Positions 26,568-35,931 of a DNA stretch of 64,000 nucleotides are shown piece after piece. A program made the translations under genes and the position numbers. The stretch covers positions 1,675,501 to 1,739,500 of the forward strand of contig NZ_CP094971.1 in assembly GCF_022869825.1 (NCBI RefSeq). The letters are read 5' to 3'. The first letter of the stretch is position 1, and every line of letters starts with the position of its first letter. The notes under the pieces were generated by a model that had not been told where the DNA came from, searched no databases, and was given only the letters and a program-made list of their open reading frames with translations. This DNA is from Clostridium sp. BJN0001 (GTDB lineage: Bacteria > Bacillota > Clostridia > Clostridiales > Clostridiaceae).

Positions 26568-29207
26568 CTATTTTACTAAAGTTTCAACTATTTTATACGA
26601 TTCTCCAATAGCTTCAGCAATATTTTCAGGCTTCTTTCCTCCAGCTTGAGCCATATCAGGTCTTCCACCTCCGCCGCCGCCGAGTATTTTTGAAATTTGC
26701 TTTATAAGCTTTCCACAATGTGCCCCTACTTTAACAGCTTCTTTATCAGCCATAGCACAAATTATAACTTTTCCATCTATTGTACTCATCAATAAAACTA
26801 TTGATTTACTAACCTTATCTCTTACTTTTTCGCATAATTCTCTTAAAGTTTCTGAATCAACATCATTAATACTATATGATATTACTTTAATACCATTAAC
26901 CTCTTTAGCTGATTCTATTATATCATCAATTCCCATAGATGCAAATTTTGCTTTAAGAAGCTGAATCTCTTTATCTTTATCTTTTAATTCTTTTAATACT
27001 TGTTCTGCTTTTGAAATAAGTTCTTTTTCTGAGCATTTGAATTTAGATGAAACTTCTTTTAAAACATTGTTCTTTTCTTCAATATATTTTATAGCTTCAG
27101 TTCCTGTAACTGCTTCAATTCTTCTTGTTCCTGCTGCAATACCGCTTTCTGATATTATCTTAAATAATCCTATCTTACCAGTATTATCTATATGAGTTCC
27201 TCCGCATAATTCTCTTGAATATATTCCTGTAGAGACAACTCTTACTAAATCTTCATACTTATCATCGAATATTCCATATGCGCCACTCTTTTTAGCATCT
27301 TCAAGCTTCATTACTTCAGTAGTAACTTCTGATGCAGACATAATTTCTTCATTAACTATTTTTTCGACTTTTTCTATTTGCTCTTTTGTCATAGCTTCAA
27401 AATGTGAAAAATCAAATCTTAATCTTTCATCATTAACATAAGATCCTGCCTGATGTACATGAGATCCTAAAACTTTTGTAAGTGTACAATCTAAAAGATG
27501 TGTAGCTGTATGATTTTTTCTTATATTATTTCTTCTTTGAACATCTATTTCAAGTATAACAGTATCATTTATAGATACACTTCCATTAATTACTTTTACA
27601 AAATGAACTATTTTTCCACCAATATTGCTTTTAGTGTCAACAACTTCAGCCTTAAAGCTTTCATTATATATTAAGCCTGTATCTCCTACTTGGCCTCCCA
27701 TTTCAGCATAAAATGGAGTTTTATCTGTAACTATTATTGCATTTTCACCTTCAGATATAGAATCTTTAAATTCATTATCAGAAATAAGCACTTTTACAGA
27801 AGCTTTAAGTTTATCATTTTCATATCCATCAAAATCTGTTTTTACGCTAGAATCAATTATGTCTAATGTCTTTACATCAGCTCCCATATAATTCTGCTTT
27901 TTTCTTGCTCCTCTTGCTGTTTCTTTTTGGATCTGCATTTCCTTTTTGAATTCATCCATATCTATGCTAAATCCATAATCAGCTAATATTTCTTCAGTAA
28001 GTTCTACTGGGAATCCAAATGTATCATATAACTTAAATGCATTTTTTCCTTCTAGAACCTTTTTATTATTTTCTTTTAACACTTCAATGAATCCATTAAG
28101 TATATCAGTTCCTGCGTCTAATGTTTCTCTAAACTTATCTTCTTCTATTTTTATAACTTTCTTTATGTAATCTTTCTTTTCTCCAAGCTCAGTATATGCA
28201 TCTTTTGAATCTTCTATAACTACATCACATAAATCACATAAAAATGCATCTTTAATTCCAAGAGTTTTTCCATGTCTTGCAGCTCTTCTTAAAAGTCTTC
28301 TAAGAACATAACCTCTTCCTTCATTTGAAGGCATTATGTCATCAGCAATCATAAATGTTATAGATCTTATATGATCTGTTATTATTCTTAATGACACATC
28401 AGTTTTATAGTCTTTTCCATATACTACATTAGCTTTTTTACCTACTGCATTTAATATATTCTGAATAGTATCTATTTCAAAAATACTTTCTTTTTCTTGC
28501 ATTATTGTTGCAACTCTTTCAAGTCCCATCCCTGTATCTATATTGGGATTCTTAAGTTTATCATATCCACCTTTGCCATCGCCTTCAAACTGAGTAAATA
28601 CAAGGTTCCAAAATTCTATTATTTTATCTTCATCAGAATATTTAGTGAATTCCTCTGCTGTTTTAGGATCCACACCAGTTTTGTTAAAATGTATTTCTGT
28701 ACATGGACCACATGGACCTTCACCATGTTCCCAGAAATTATCTTCTTTTCCAAGTCTAAAAATATGTTCTGGTATTACATCTGTAAAAGTAGTCCAGTAT
28801 TTATAAGCTTCATCATCATCTAAATATATAGTTACATAAAGTTTTTCCTTTGGAAGCTTTAAAACCTGTGTGATAAATTCCCATGCCCATGGAATAACTT
28901 CTTTCTTAAAGTAATCTCCAAAAGAAAAGTTTCCAAGCATTTCAAAGAATGTACCATGTCTGCTTGTAATTCCTACATTCTCAATATCTCCAGTTCTTAC
29001 ACATTTCTGACATGTAGTAACTCTTGTTCTTGGTGGTTTCTCAAGTCCTGTAAAATATGGCTTTAAAGGTGCCATTCCTGCATTTATAAGTAATAAGCTT
29101 TTGTCATTTTTAGGAACTAACGAAAAGCTTTTTAAACGCAAATGTCCTTTAGATTCAAAAAATTTTAAATAAGCCTCTCTTATATCATTAGTTTTCATAT
29201 AATTCAT
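26568..29207 (-). CDS. alaS: Alanyl-tRNA synthetase
   Basis: 879 aa class II synthetase. The catalytic core opens with the AlaRS text [37 protein letters not shown]; class II motif 2 lies near [20 protein letters not shown]. The editing domain has the zinc motif HTATHLLD and [10 protein letters not shown]; the C-terminal DHHA1 domain ends with [18 protein letters not shown]. Full length. The leader is an alanine T-box, so expression rises when uncharged tRNA-Ala accumulates. RBS GGAGG before the first ATG. Confidence 0.97.
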   Translation of the reverse strand: MNYMKTNDIREAYLKFFESKGHLRLKSFSLVPKNDKSLLLINAGMAPLKPYFTGLEKPPRTRVTTCQKCVRTGDIENVGITSRHGTFFEMLGNFSFGDYFKKEVIPWAWEFITQVLKLPKEKLYVTIYLDDDEAYKYWTTFTDVIPEHIFRLGKEDNFWEHGEGPCGPCTEIHFNKTGVDPKTAEEFTKYSDEDKIIEFWNLVFTQFEGDGKGGYDKLKNPNIDTGMGLERVATIMQEKESIFEIDTIQNILNAVGKKANVVYGKDYKTDVSLRIITDHIRSITFMIADDIMPSNEGRGYVLRRLLRRAARHGKTLGIKDAFLCDLCDVVIEDSKDAYTELGEKKDYIKKVIKIEEDKFRETLDAGTDILNGFIEVLKENNKKVLEGKNAFKLYDTFGFPVELTEEILADYGFSIDMDEFKKEMQIQKETARGARKKQNYMGADVKTLDIIDSSVKTDFDGYENDKLKASVKVLISDNEFKDSISEGENAIIVTDKTPFYAEMGGQVGDTGLIYNESFKAEVVDTKSNIGGKIVHFVKVINGSVSINDTVILEIDVQRRNNIRKNHTATHLLDCTLTKVLGSHVHQAGSYVNDERLRFDFSHFEAMTKEQIEKVEKIVNEEIMSASEVTTEVMKLEDAKKSGAYGIFDDKYEDLVRVVSTGIYSRELCGGTHIDNTGKIGLFKIISESGIAAGTRRIEAVTGTEAIKYIEEKNNVLKEVSSKFKCSEKELISKAEQVLKELKDKDKEIQLLKAKFASMGIDDIIESAKEVNGIKVISYSINDVDSETLRELCEKVRDKVSKSIVLLMSTIDGKVIICAMADKEAVKVGAHCGKLIKQISKILGGGGGGRPDMAQAGGKKPENIAEAIGESYKIVETLVK

Positions 29208-29239
29208 AATTTTACCTCCGTAAATAAATAATTCTGCAA

Positions 29240-29445
29240 AAAAAAATCCTCCCCTGTAAAAGGGACGAAATTAAAAACATATTCCGCGGTACCACCCTTG
29301 ATTATGTACAATACATCACTCAAAAGGAAAGACTCCAGGGCAGCTTCAACAAAAAGAAGTATGATACTTTCACCAACCGTATCATCTCTAAATACTTAAT
29401 TTAAGTTTACTATTCCCATTCAACGCCTAATATTAACTTATATAG
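29240..29445 (-). promoter_or_regulatory. T-box riboswitch leader of alaS (Ala specifier)
   Basis: The minus strand carries the T-box core GGGTGGTACCGCGG (29284-29297), stem I features AGAGATGATAC and GGTGAAAGTATC, then a specifier region GAAGCTGCC in which GCT (29342-29344) is an alanine codon matching the downstream gene. A GTCCC..GGGGA hairpin followed by eight Ts (about 29240-29270) is the regulated terminator. Uncharged tRNA-Ala binding at GCU and at the T-box bulge should favour the antiterminator. Confidence 0.95.
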
Positions 29446-29531
29446 AAATTATATTTCATATAATTAATTATGTCAATTAGTTTTAACTTTTATCTGGTTT
29501 TACTTAAATTAGAAAACCAGACACTTCTTAA

Positions 29532-29900
29532 TTATTTTGTATTTATTCCAAGCATTCCTGCAAGTATTCCGACTGCAATACTTCCAAATAATTTTATTAT
29601 TTCCATGGATCCAAATTCTATAGAACGATACAAAAATGCTGAAATCAAAAAAATCATTATATAATACCCAATAGCAACTACAAGCCCTGTCATCCAGCCT
29701 TTATTGTTATTATTTCTAGCCGCAATAACAGCTCCAAGAGTTAAACTAAGTAATGAAATTATGACATAAACCGCATTTAATATACCTACTTTTATAGTAA
29801 ATTTAGACATAACTGCTGAAAGAAAAAAAATAGATATAGCACATATAAATATAGAACTTGCAATTCCTTTAGAAACTGATATTATAAATTTATTTTTCAT
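29532..29900 (-). CDS. TIGR04086 family membrane protein
   Basis: 122 aa hydrophobic protein with about four membrane segments (residues 10-28, 34-60, 69-88, 97-119 roughly). The pattern GIASSIFICAISIFFLSAVMSKFTIKVGILN and a C-terminal GSIAVGILAGMLGI resemble the TIGR04086 family found next to yajC/tgt in clostridia. Function unknown; the yajC neighbour hints at a membrane role but nothing more. Its transcript precedes the alaS T-box. Confidence 0.75.
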   Translation of the reverse strand: MKNKFIISVSKGIASSIFICAISIFFLSAVMSKFTIKVGILNAVYVIISLLSLTLGAVIAARNNNNKGWMTGLVVAIGYYIMIFLISAFLYRSIEFGSMEIIKLFGSIAVGILAGMLGINTK

Positions 29901-29962
29901 CTAAATATACCCCCTTGTTATTCTATATATATGTTAGAATTCAAGAGGGTATGTTTAAAAAA

Positions 29963-30247
29963 TTATTCTTCTTTTGCTAATATATGTGCAATTCCATTTT
30001 TTTGAACTTTAATTTTTGTTTTAGCAGGACTAGTTTCTAGTGTAACAGTTTTATCATCAACGTATGTTATTTTACCAATAATTCCGCCTCTTGTTACTAC
30101 ATTACTATCTACTTTTAAAGAAGATAGCATTTCATCATATTTTTTTCTTCTCTTTTTATCTGGTAGCATTACTAAAAAATAGAATACCGCAAATACTAAT
30201 GCTAGTGGTAATACATAGCTCATAAGTATAGCTGAAATATTTTGCAT
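29963..30247 (-). CDS. yajC: Preprotein translocase subunit YajC
   Basis: 94 aa Sec-associated membrane protein. One N-terminal membrane segment (about residues 8-28, ending in the family motif FYFLVMLPDKKRRKKYDEML), then a soluble domain VVTRGGIIGKITYVDDKTVTLETSPAKTKIKVQKNGI. Follows tgt, as in most bacteria. RBS GGAGG. Confidence 0.93.
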   Translation of the reverse strand: MQNISAILMSYVLPLALVFAVFYFLVMLPDKKRRKKYDEMLSSLKVDSNVVTRGGIIGKITYVDDKTVTLETSPAKTKIKVQKNGIAHILAKEE

Positions 30248-30342
30248 TATTTTTCCTCCTTAATAATAAATAAAAAATAATATTTGTTTATGTTAAGTAG
30301 TTTACATTTCTTTTGTTTTATTGTCAATACATAGAAAACTTA

Positions 30343-31482
30343 CTATTCTCCTCTATGCCAGTTTTCAAGGCATTCTGCTTTATAATCAGAGAATGTTCCA
30401 TTATCAATAGCATCTCTAATTTCTTTCATCATATTATTATAAAAATATAAATTATGAAGAACACATAATCTCATTGCAAGCATTTCTTTTGCTTTAAATA
30501 AATGTCTTATATATGCTCGTGAATAATTTCTGCATGCTGGGCAGTTACATTTCTCATCTATTGGTCTTGAATCAAGTTCAAACTTAGCGTTCATAAGATT
30601 TAGTTTTCCCTTACTTGTATATACATTTCCATGTCTTCCATTACGTGCAGGAAGAACACAATCAAAGAAATCTACTCCTCTTTCTACAGCTTCTAGTATA
30701 TTTTCAGGGATTCCTACTCCCATAAGATATATAGGCTTATCTTCAGGAAGATTTGGCACAACTTCTTCTATTATTCTATACATTTCTTCATGACTTTCGC
30801 CTACCGCAAGTCCTCCTATAGCATATCCATCAAGATCCATTTTTGCTATTTCTTTTGCATGCTTTACTCTTATATCTGCATAAGTACCACCTTGATTTAT
30901 ACCAAATAACATTTGATTTTTGTTAATTGTCGTATCAAGAGAATTAAGCCTATCCATTTCAATTTTACATCTTTCAAGCCATCTTGTTGTTCTTTGAACA
31001 GATCTTATAACGTAATCTCTTGGTGATGGATTTTCTATACATTCATCAAATGCCATAGCAATTGTTGATGCAAGATTACTCTGAATCTGCATAGATTCTT
31101 CAGGTCCCATAAATATCTTTCTTCCATCTATATGTGAGCGAAAATATACTCCCTCTTCTTTTATTTTTCTCATGCTTGCTAATGAAAAGACTTGAAATCC
31201 ACCCGAATCTGTTAGTATTGGTCTATCCCAGTTCATAAATTTATGAAGTCCACCAAGTTTATATATAACTTTATCAGATGGTCTTAAATGAAGATGATAT
31301 GTATTTGAAAGTTCAACTTGACATTCTATTTCTTTTAAATCAACTGATGATACTGCTCCTTTTATTGCAGCTTGTGTACCAACATTCATAAATACTGGTG
31401 TTTCAATAACTCCATGTGGTGTTACAAGTCTTCCTCGTCTTGCATTTTTATCTTTCTTTAGCAAAGTATAGTTCTTACTCAT
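30343..31482 (-). CDS. tgt: tRNA-guanine transglycosylase Tgt
   Basis: 379 aa enzyme that swaps guanine 34 for preQ1 in GUN-anticodon tRNAs. Catalytic aspartate in ILTDSGGFQVFSL, nucleophile region FDCVLPARNGRHGNVYTSKGKLNL, zinc site CNCPACRNYSRAYIRHLFKAKE with the later histidine. Downstream of queA, so successive queuosine steps are encoded together. Standard length. Confidence 0.97.
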   Translation of the reverse strand: MSKNYTLLKKDKNARRGRLVTPHGVIETPVFMNVGTQAAIKGAVSSVDLKEIECQVELSNTYHLHLRPSDKVIYKLGGLHKFMNWDRPILTDSGGFQVFSLASMRKIKEEGVYFRSHIDGRKIFMGPEESMQIQSNLASTIAMAFDECIENPSPRDYVIRSVQRTTRWLERCKIEMDRLNSLDTTINKNQMLFGINQGGTYADIRVKHAKEIAKMDLDGYAIGGLAVGESHEEMYRIIEEVVPNLPEDKPIYLMGVGIPENILEAVERGVDFFDCVLPARNGRHGNVYTSKGKLNLMNAKFELDSRPIDEKCNCPACRNYSRAYIRHLFKAKEMLAMRLCVLHNLYFYNNMMKEIRDAIDNGTFSDYKAECLENWHRGE

Positions 31483-31546
31483 AGTTTCTCTCCTTAACTT
31501 GTATATTGAAGCAATAACTATGTCACCTCATTAATGCTTTTTATAA

Positions 31547-32572
31547 TTATTTTATAAACATTGCATCTCCAAATGAGAAAAATCTGTATTTTTCATTAAC
31601 AGCTTCTTTATATGCATTCATTATTTTATCTTTCCCTGCAAGTGCTGAAACAAGCATTACAAGTGTAGATTGTGGAAGATGGAAATTCGTAATAAGTCTA
31701 TCAACAACTTTATATTTGTATCCAGGATAAATAAATATACTAGTCCATCCACCTTGCTCTTTTAAATGTCCATTTTCATCTGCAACACTTTCAAGTGTTC
31801 TTACAGAAGTAGTTCCAACAGCTACAACTTTATTTCCTCTTTCTTTTGTCTTGTTTACTATATCTGCTGTTTCCTGACTTAAATGATAATATTCAGAATG
31901 CATTTGATGATCTTCTACATTCTCTACTTTAACTGGTCTAAATGTACCAAGTCCTACATGAAGTGTAAGATATGTAACATTAACGCCTTTATCTTTTATT
32001 TTCTGCAAAAGTTCTTTTGTGAAATGAAGTCCTGCAGTAGGTGCTGCAGCAGATCCCTTTTCTTTTGAGTAAACTGTCTGATACATCTCTTTATCTTCTA
32101 ACTTTTCATGTATATATGGTGGAAGAGGCATTTCTCCAAGCTTATCTAAAACTTCTTCAAATATACCTTTATAATAAAATCTTACAGTTCTATTTCCATC
32201 AGGTTTTACTTTTATAACTTCAGCTTCTAAAAGTCCGTCTCCAAATGTAAATTTCTTTCCTTCTTTAGCGTATTTACCTGGTTTAGCTAGGCAGTCCCAA
32301 TCATCACCATTTTCCCTTTTTAGTAGAAGAAATTCTATTTTCCCTCCAGTTACCTCTTTATGTCCTATAAGTCTTGCAGGCATTACTCTTGTATTATTTA
32401 AAACTAAAGTATCATTAGGATTTAAATAATCTATTATATCATGAAATATTTTATGTTCAATATTTCCTGTATCTTTGTCTAATACCATAAGTCTAGAAGC
32501 ATCTCTTTCTTTTAAAGGATGTTGTGCTATAAGTTCCTCTGGTAAATAATAATCAAATTCTTTTACATCCAT
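31547..32572 (-). CDS. queA: S-adenosylmethionine:tRNA ribosyltransferase-isomerase QueA
   Basis: 341 aa enzyme that converts preQ1-tRNA to epoxyqueuosine-tRNA. Starts [32 protein letters not shown], a signature of Que[12 protein letters not shown] and [15 protein letters not shown] text ([13 protein letters not shown]) follow, and the C-terminus has [15 protein letters not shown]. The ATG at 32572 is used because GGAG lies upstream of it within the longer TTG-started reading. Operon ruvA-ruvB-queA-tgt-yajC. Confidence 0.96.
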   Translation of the reverse strand: MDVKEFDYYLPEELIAQHPLKERDASRLMVLDKDTGNIEHKIFHDIIDYLNPNDTLVLNNTRVMPARLIGHKEVTGGKIEFLLLKRENGDDWDCLAKPGKYAKEGKKFTFGDGLLEAEVIKVKPDGNRTVRFYYKGIFEEVLDKLGEMPLPPYIHEKLEDKEMYQTVYSKEKGSAAAPTAGLHFTKELLQKIKDKGVNVTYLTLHVGLGTFRPVKVENVEDHQMHSEYYHLSQETADIVNKTKERGNKVVAVGTTSVRTLESVADENGHLKEQGGWTSIFIYPGYKYKVVDRLITNFHLPQSTLVMLVSALAGKDKIMNAYKEAVNEKYRFFSFGDAMFIK

Positions 32573-32608
32573 GTTATCTTTCTCCAATCATTTGTAAATT
32601 TTAAAATG

Positions 32609-33604
32609 TCACTTTTTATCATAAGGCTTTTTTAAATGTTCATATGCCTTTTTAGTTGCAGCTCTACCTCTCGGAGTTCTAAGTATATATCCTTTTTGGA
32701 GAAGATATGGTTCATATACATCTTCTATTGTTCCAAGTTCTTCACCAATGAAATATGAAAGTGTTTCTATTCCCACAGGTCCCCCGTTAAAATTATCAAT
32801 TATTGCACTTAAAATTTTATTATCAACTTTATCAAGACCTTCATCATCTATTTCTAAAAGTTCAAGTGCAGCTTTAGACTCCTTAAGGGATATTATGTCA
32901 CTACCATTTACCTCTGAATAATCACGTACTCTTTTTAATAGCCTGTTTGCTATTCTTGGTGTTCCTCGCGATCTTCGTGCAATTTCAAGTGCCGATTCCT
33001 TTGTAATTTTAACATCAAGAACAGATGAACTTCTAATTACTATTTCTTCTAACTCATCATCTGTGTAATATTCCATAGAACAAAGCACTCCAAATCTATC
33101 TCTTAATGGAGCTGTAAGCATACCAACTCTTGTTGTTGCACCTATTAGTGTAAATTTAGGAAGATCAAGCCTTATAGATTTTGCCTGAGCTCCTTTTCCA
33201 ATTACAAGATCAAGAACATAATCTTCCATTGCAGGATATAAAATTTCTTCAACGCTTCTATTTAATCTATGAATTTCATCAATGAAAAGCACATCATAAT
33301 CTTTAAGCGTAGTTAAAATAGCAGCAAGATCTCCTGCACGTTCTATAGCAGGTCCTGAAGTGACTTTTAGATTTCCACCCATTTCATTTGCTATTATATT
33401 AGCCATTGTAGTCTTTCCAAGTCCTGGGGCACCATATAAAAGCACATGATCAAGAGCTTCTTTTCTCTGTTTTGCAGCCTCTATGAATATTTTAAGTCTT
33501 TTTTTAACTTTTTTTTGACCTATATACTCATTAATTCTCTGAGGTCTTAAACTAAACTCTGAACTATCTTCACTTATACAATCCGGAGTTATTATTCTCT
33601 CCAA
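32609..33604 (-). CDS. ruvB: Holliday junction branch migration ATPase RuvB
   Basis: 331 aa AAA+ motor that drives branch migration. N-terminal [20 protein letters not shown], Walker [21 protein letters not shown], Walker [11 protein letters not shown], sensor [21 protein letters not shown] and arginine finger within [18 protein letters not shown]; the C-terminal winged helix ([29 protein letters not shown]) is complete. 11 bases after ruvA. Confidence 0.97.
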   Translation of the reverse strand: MERIITPDCISEDSSEFSLRPQRINEYIGQKKVKKRLKIFIEAAKQRKEALDHVLLYGAPGLGKTTMANIIANEMGGNLKVTSGPAIERAGDLAAILTTLKDYDVLFIDEIHRLNRSVEEILYPAMEDYVLDLVIGKGAQAKSIRLDLPKFTLIGATTRVGMLTAPLRDRFGVLCSMEYYTDDELEEIVIRSSSVLDVKITKESALEIARRSRGTPRIANRLLKRVRDYSEVNGSDIISLKESKAALELLEIDDEGLDKVDNKILSAIIDNFNGGPVGIETLSYFIGEELGTIEDVYEPYLLQKGYILRTPRGRAATKKAYEHLKKPYDKK

Positions 33605-33615
33605 AATTTACCCCC

Positions 33616-34209
33616 CTATCCGACTAAAGCTCTTAACGCATTTTTTATAATATTCTCTAATATATCATCTGTATTAACAGCTTTAAGAGCATTTTTAGCT
33701 TCTTTTTCACTATATCCCAAAGATAATAATGCTCCTAATGCTTCTTTAATCTTCGTATCATCATTTATTTTACTTGTATCATCTTTTGATAACCTTAAAA
33801 CATCTTTTGTATCTATTTTATCTTTAAGTTCAAGAACAATTCTTGCAGCTATTTTTTTTCCTATACCAGTTGCTTTTAACAGATATTTAGAATCACTACA
33901 TACTATTGCAGACTTTAAGCTGTCTACTTTATTTATAGATAAGAGAGATAATGCCGCTTTAGCACCAACTCCATTTATTGATCTTAAAAGATTAAACATA
34001 TTAAGTTCTTCTTTTGTCAAAAATCCATAAAGACCTATAAAATCTTCACGAACAATCTGTTCAACATATAATACTATCTGACTATTTAAATCAGGAAGAT
34101 TTGATATTGTAATCCCTGATGTATATATCCTATATCCTATATTATTACACTCAATTATTACATAATCTTCATTTATTCCTGCATAAATGCCTTTTATATA
34201 CTCATACAT
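33616..34209 (-). CDS. ruvA: Holliday junction DNA helicase subunit RuvA
   Basis: 197 aa tetrameric junction-binding protein. OB-fold start MYEYIKGIYAGINEDYVIIECNNIGYRI, two helix-hairpin-helix motifs (NLLRSINGVGAKAALSLL and LLKATGIGKKIAARIVLELKDKI), and the C-terminal domain III (EALGALLSLGYSEKEAKNAL) that contacts RuvB. ATG at 34209 is preferred since the upstream ATG is too close to GGAG. Confidence 0.95.
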   Translation of the reverse strand: MYEYIKGIYAGINEDYVIIECNNIGYRIYTSGITISNLPDLNSQIVLYVEQIVREDFIGLYGFLTKEELNMFNLLRSINGVGAKAALSLLSINKVDSLKSAIVCSDSKYLLKATGIGKKIAARIVLELKDKIDTKDVLRLSKDDTSKINDDTKIKEALGALLSLGYSEKEAKNALKAVNTDDILENIIKNALRALVG

Positions 34210-34240
34210 ACTTTGCATTCTCCAAATTCTAATAAAAAAT

Positions 34241-34288
34241 GAATATAAAATGTTAATTTCTCTTTATATACTTTAACATTTTATATTC
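34241..34288 (-). terminator. Terminator after the BofC-like gene
   Basis: 16-bp perfect inverted repeat GAATATAAAATGTTAA / TTAACATTTTATATTC, followed by ATTTTTTATT on the minus strand. Confidence 0.8.
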
Positions 34289-34310
34289 AATCTTTCAACT
34301 ATCTAAAATA

Positions 34311-34877
34311 TTATGACAAGAATTCAGAGAGACCTTCTTCAGCTTTTTCCTTACTGTCGTACTTAAGTTCATAATTTTCTATTCTATATCGGTCATTCTC
34401 TCCTAAAGTATCTACTGTCTTATAATTTTTATAAACATCATTTTGATTTTCTAAAACAAGCTCTCCATTCTGATCACATTTACAAATTGCAAAAAATGAA
34501 TCTTTAGATACAATATAATATTTTCCTTTTTCTAAATTATCTTTACTATCCTTTTTAAACATAATTTCATCTGATGATAAGCCGTCAAGACTATATCCCT
34601 GATTTTCAAAAGTTTCTTTGACCTTTTCTTCAGATAAATCATCTTCAGAAAGTCCAAGTTCTTCTCTTAATTCTTTTACAGTAAGTTCTTTTTCTTTTTT
34701 TTCTCCTGAAAACAATGAAATTTTAACTCTATCATTAAGTCCTTGTGTCTTTTCTATGCTCTTACTAATCTCATTATTTCTAGTACTTAAAAATCTCTCT
34801 GTAAAATAAAATGTTCCTGAAAAAATAGCAAGAAAAAATATAGCCAATGATACAAAAATAACTTTTCTTTTTTTCAT
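34311..34877 (-). CDS. BofC-like membrane-anchored protein
   Basis: 188 aa from the ATG at 34877 (AGGAAGTG upstream). KKRK then a hydrophobic segment at residues 5-25 gives a signal anchor or uncleaved signal peptide; the rest is extracytoplasmic. Residues about 60-105 form an acidic, helical module (KELTVKELREELGLSEDDLSEE), and the last part (KGKYYIVSKDSFFAICKCDQNGELVL) resembles the BofC C-terminal domain. In Bacillus bofC lies just upstream of ruvA, as here, and BofC restrains the SpoIVB checkpoint for pro-SigK processing. The match is by pattern and synteny, so moderately sure. Confidence 0.6.
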   Translation of the reverse strand: MKKRKVIFVSLAIFFLAIFSGTFYFTERFLSTRNNEISKSIEKTQGLNDRVKISLFSGEKKEKELTVKELREELGLSEDDLSEEKVKETFENQGYSLDGLSSDEIMFKKDSKDNLEKGKYYIVSKDSFFAICKCDQNGELVLENQNDVYKNYKTVDTLGENDRYRIENYELKYDSKEKAEEGLSEFLS

Positions 34878-34937
34878 ATAAATCACTTCCTAATTAGAAG
34901 TTTTTCCAATATTATTATTTTTATACAAATTTTTATA

Positions 34938-35131
34938 CAAAAAATAGCAGGTGAAAAAACACCTGCTATTACTTAGCTACTGATTTTTACGTTGTCCGCC
35001 AACAGTATGCGCCTTAAAATCGCACTTTACTTTAAAGATAAAAATCTTTAGCAACACACATTACTTTACGTATGCACTTCCGCCGGATTAAAGTGTCAGT
35101 ACACTAAGATAAATAAAAACCTTTATCTTAG
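34938..35131 (-). ncRNA. Unassigned structured small RNA, about 190 nt
   Basis: A transcript from about 35129 would fold into: a 10-bp hairpin (35104-35131); a closing stem TACTGA/TCAGTA (35096-35101 with 34978-34983) that encloses a hairpin CACTT/AAGTG (35075-35095) with an 11-base loop, an AAAGAT/ATCTTT hairpin (35030-35051), a TGCG/CGCA hairpin (35008-35024) and a GTTG/CAAC hairpin (34991-35003). UCCG in the first loop (35084-35087) can pair with CGGA in the last (34995-34998), a kissing pseudoknot. It ends with the strong terminator at 34943-34970. No riboswitch class I know fits the core, and the fold is not the rod of 6S RNA. It could be a known clostridial class I cannot recall (for example the raiA motif, though its usual raiA/comFC context is absent). 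Confidence 0.6.
34943..34970 (-). terminator. Intrinsic terminator of the small RNA
   Basis: Perfect 11-bp stem AATAGCAGGTG / CACCTGCTATT with a six-T loop, followed by TTTTTT on the minus strand. Lies about 65 bases before the BofC-like start. Confidence 0.92.
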
Positions 35132-35135
35132 TTAT

Positions 35136-35163
35136 ATTATACATCTTTCAGATTAAATTTCAA
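35136..35163 (-). promoter_or_regulatory. SigA-type promoter of the small RNA
   Basis: On the minus strand TTGAAA (35158-35163), 16 bases, TATAAT (35136-35141). This is near-consensus for the housekeeping sigma factor and sits between the thyX stop and the first hairpin, so the RNA is probably transcribed on its own. Confidence 0.75.
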
Positions 35164-35194
35164 TATATTTTTTAAATTTTCTGAATATTTTGTT

Positions 35195-35827
35195 TTATTC
35201 TTCTGAATAAGTTATATCATCAAATAAAATTGGAAGTTTCTCTTTAAATACTTTTAAAATCATATCAGATACTTCTCTCATTTGAGGATGTGCAGCTTTG
35301 TCAGATCTTAACCTGAAAAAATGTCTCCATTCTCTTAAATTCATTGTCATAACAATTTCAGTCTTTATAGAATTTGGAAGAATACTTCTTGCTTCTTGAG
35401 CAGTTGCTCCATTTTCAATCATTTTATTGTATGTACTTTCTACATTTTCCATGCTTTGCATCCATAATTTGTAATTTTCATCATTTTCATTAAAAAAACA
35501 TGGCTTTATAAATTTCATTTCTCCGCCAAATTTATCACTTGAATAATTACAATATCTTGTACTTTCCTGGCTATAGCTTGCCACTCTATGTCTTACTATT
35601 TCATGAGTAACACCTCTATCACATATAACTCTCATAGAAATACTTATATGTTCTATAACTGATTCATGTCCTCTTTTTATTATTGCTTTAATAAATTTTT
35701 CTGCAGAATCATCATTTATTCTGTTTTCACTTTTATAACATACTCTTCCTATTCTCTCAAGTTTCTTTAAAATTTTATCTTGATTTACTTCATCTTCAAG
35801 AATAACTTCTGGTTTTATAATTTTCAT
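35195..35827 (-). CDS. thyX: FAD-dependent thymidylate synthase ThyX
   Basis: 210 aa flavoenzyme that makes dTMP from dUMP with methylenetetrahydrofolate and NADPH. The ThyX signature RHRxxSxxxxSxR is seen as RHRVASYSQESTRY; further contacts are GHESVIEHISISMR near the start and LREWRHFFRLRSDKAAHPQMREVSDMIL near the end. Family length. It stands alone between rpoD and the small RNA; no thyA is in the window. Confidence 0.96.
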   Translation of the reverse strand: MKIIKPEVILEDEVNQDKILKKLERIGRVCYKSENRINDDSAEKFIKAIIKRGHESVIEHISISMRVICDRGVTHEIVRHRVASYSQESTRYCNYSSDKFGGEMKFIKPCFFNENDENYKLWMQSMENVESTYNKMIENGATAQEARSILPNSIKTEIVMTMNLREWRHFFRLRSDKAAHPQMREVSDMILKVFKEKLPILFDDITYSEE

Positions 35828-35905
35828 AAAGTCCTCCTAAAATCAAACATCGCTATTGCTGTAAAATAATTTTATAACACTAATTTTCTTACTTTAAATA
35901 AAGCA

Positions 35906-35931
35906 AGATTAGTACACTATGGTACTAATCT
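35906..35931 (-). terminator. Terminator of rpoD, overlapping its stop codon
   Basis: 10-bp perfect repeat AGATTAGTAC / GTACTAATCT with the rpoD TAG stop in the 5' arm; downstream sequence TGCTTTATTT is a weak T-tract. Confidence 0.65.

Larger units (their letters stand above)
34887..35194. other. Intergenic region between thyX and the BofC-like gene
   Basis: 308 bases with no credible ORF. Most of it is taken up by the structured RNA (about 34938-35131) with its own promoter (35136-35163) and terminator (34943-34970). The remaining 50 bases are the BofC-like leader. Confidence 0.7.

Noticed and set aside
32573..32608. PreQ1 riboswitch before queA
   Set aside because: Only 36 bases separate ruvB and queA, and no preQ1 aptamer pattern is seen; queA is inside the ruvA-ruvB operon.
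34938..35131. 6S RNA as identity of the small RNA
   Set aside because: 6S RNA is a long rod with a central bubble and paired ends; the visible fold here is a multi-hairpin with a kissing contact.
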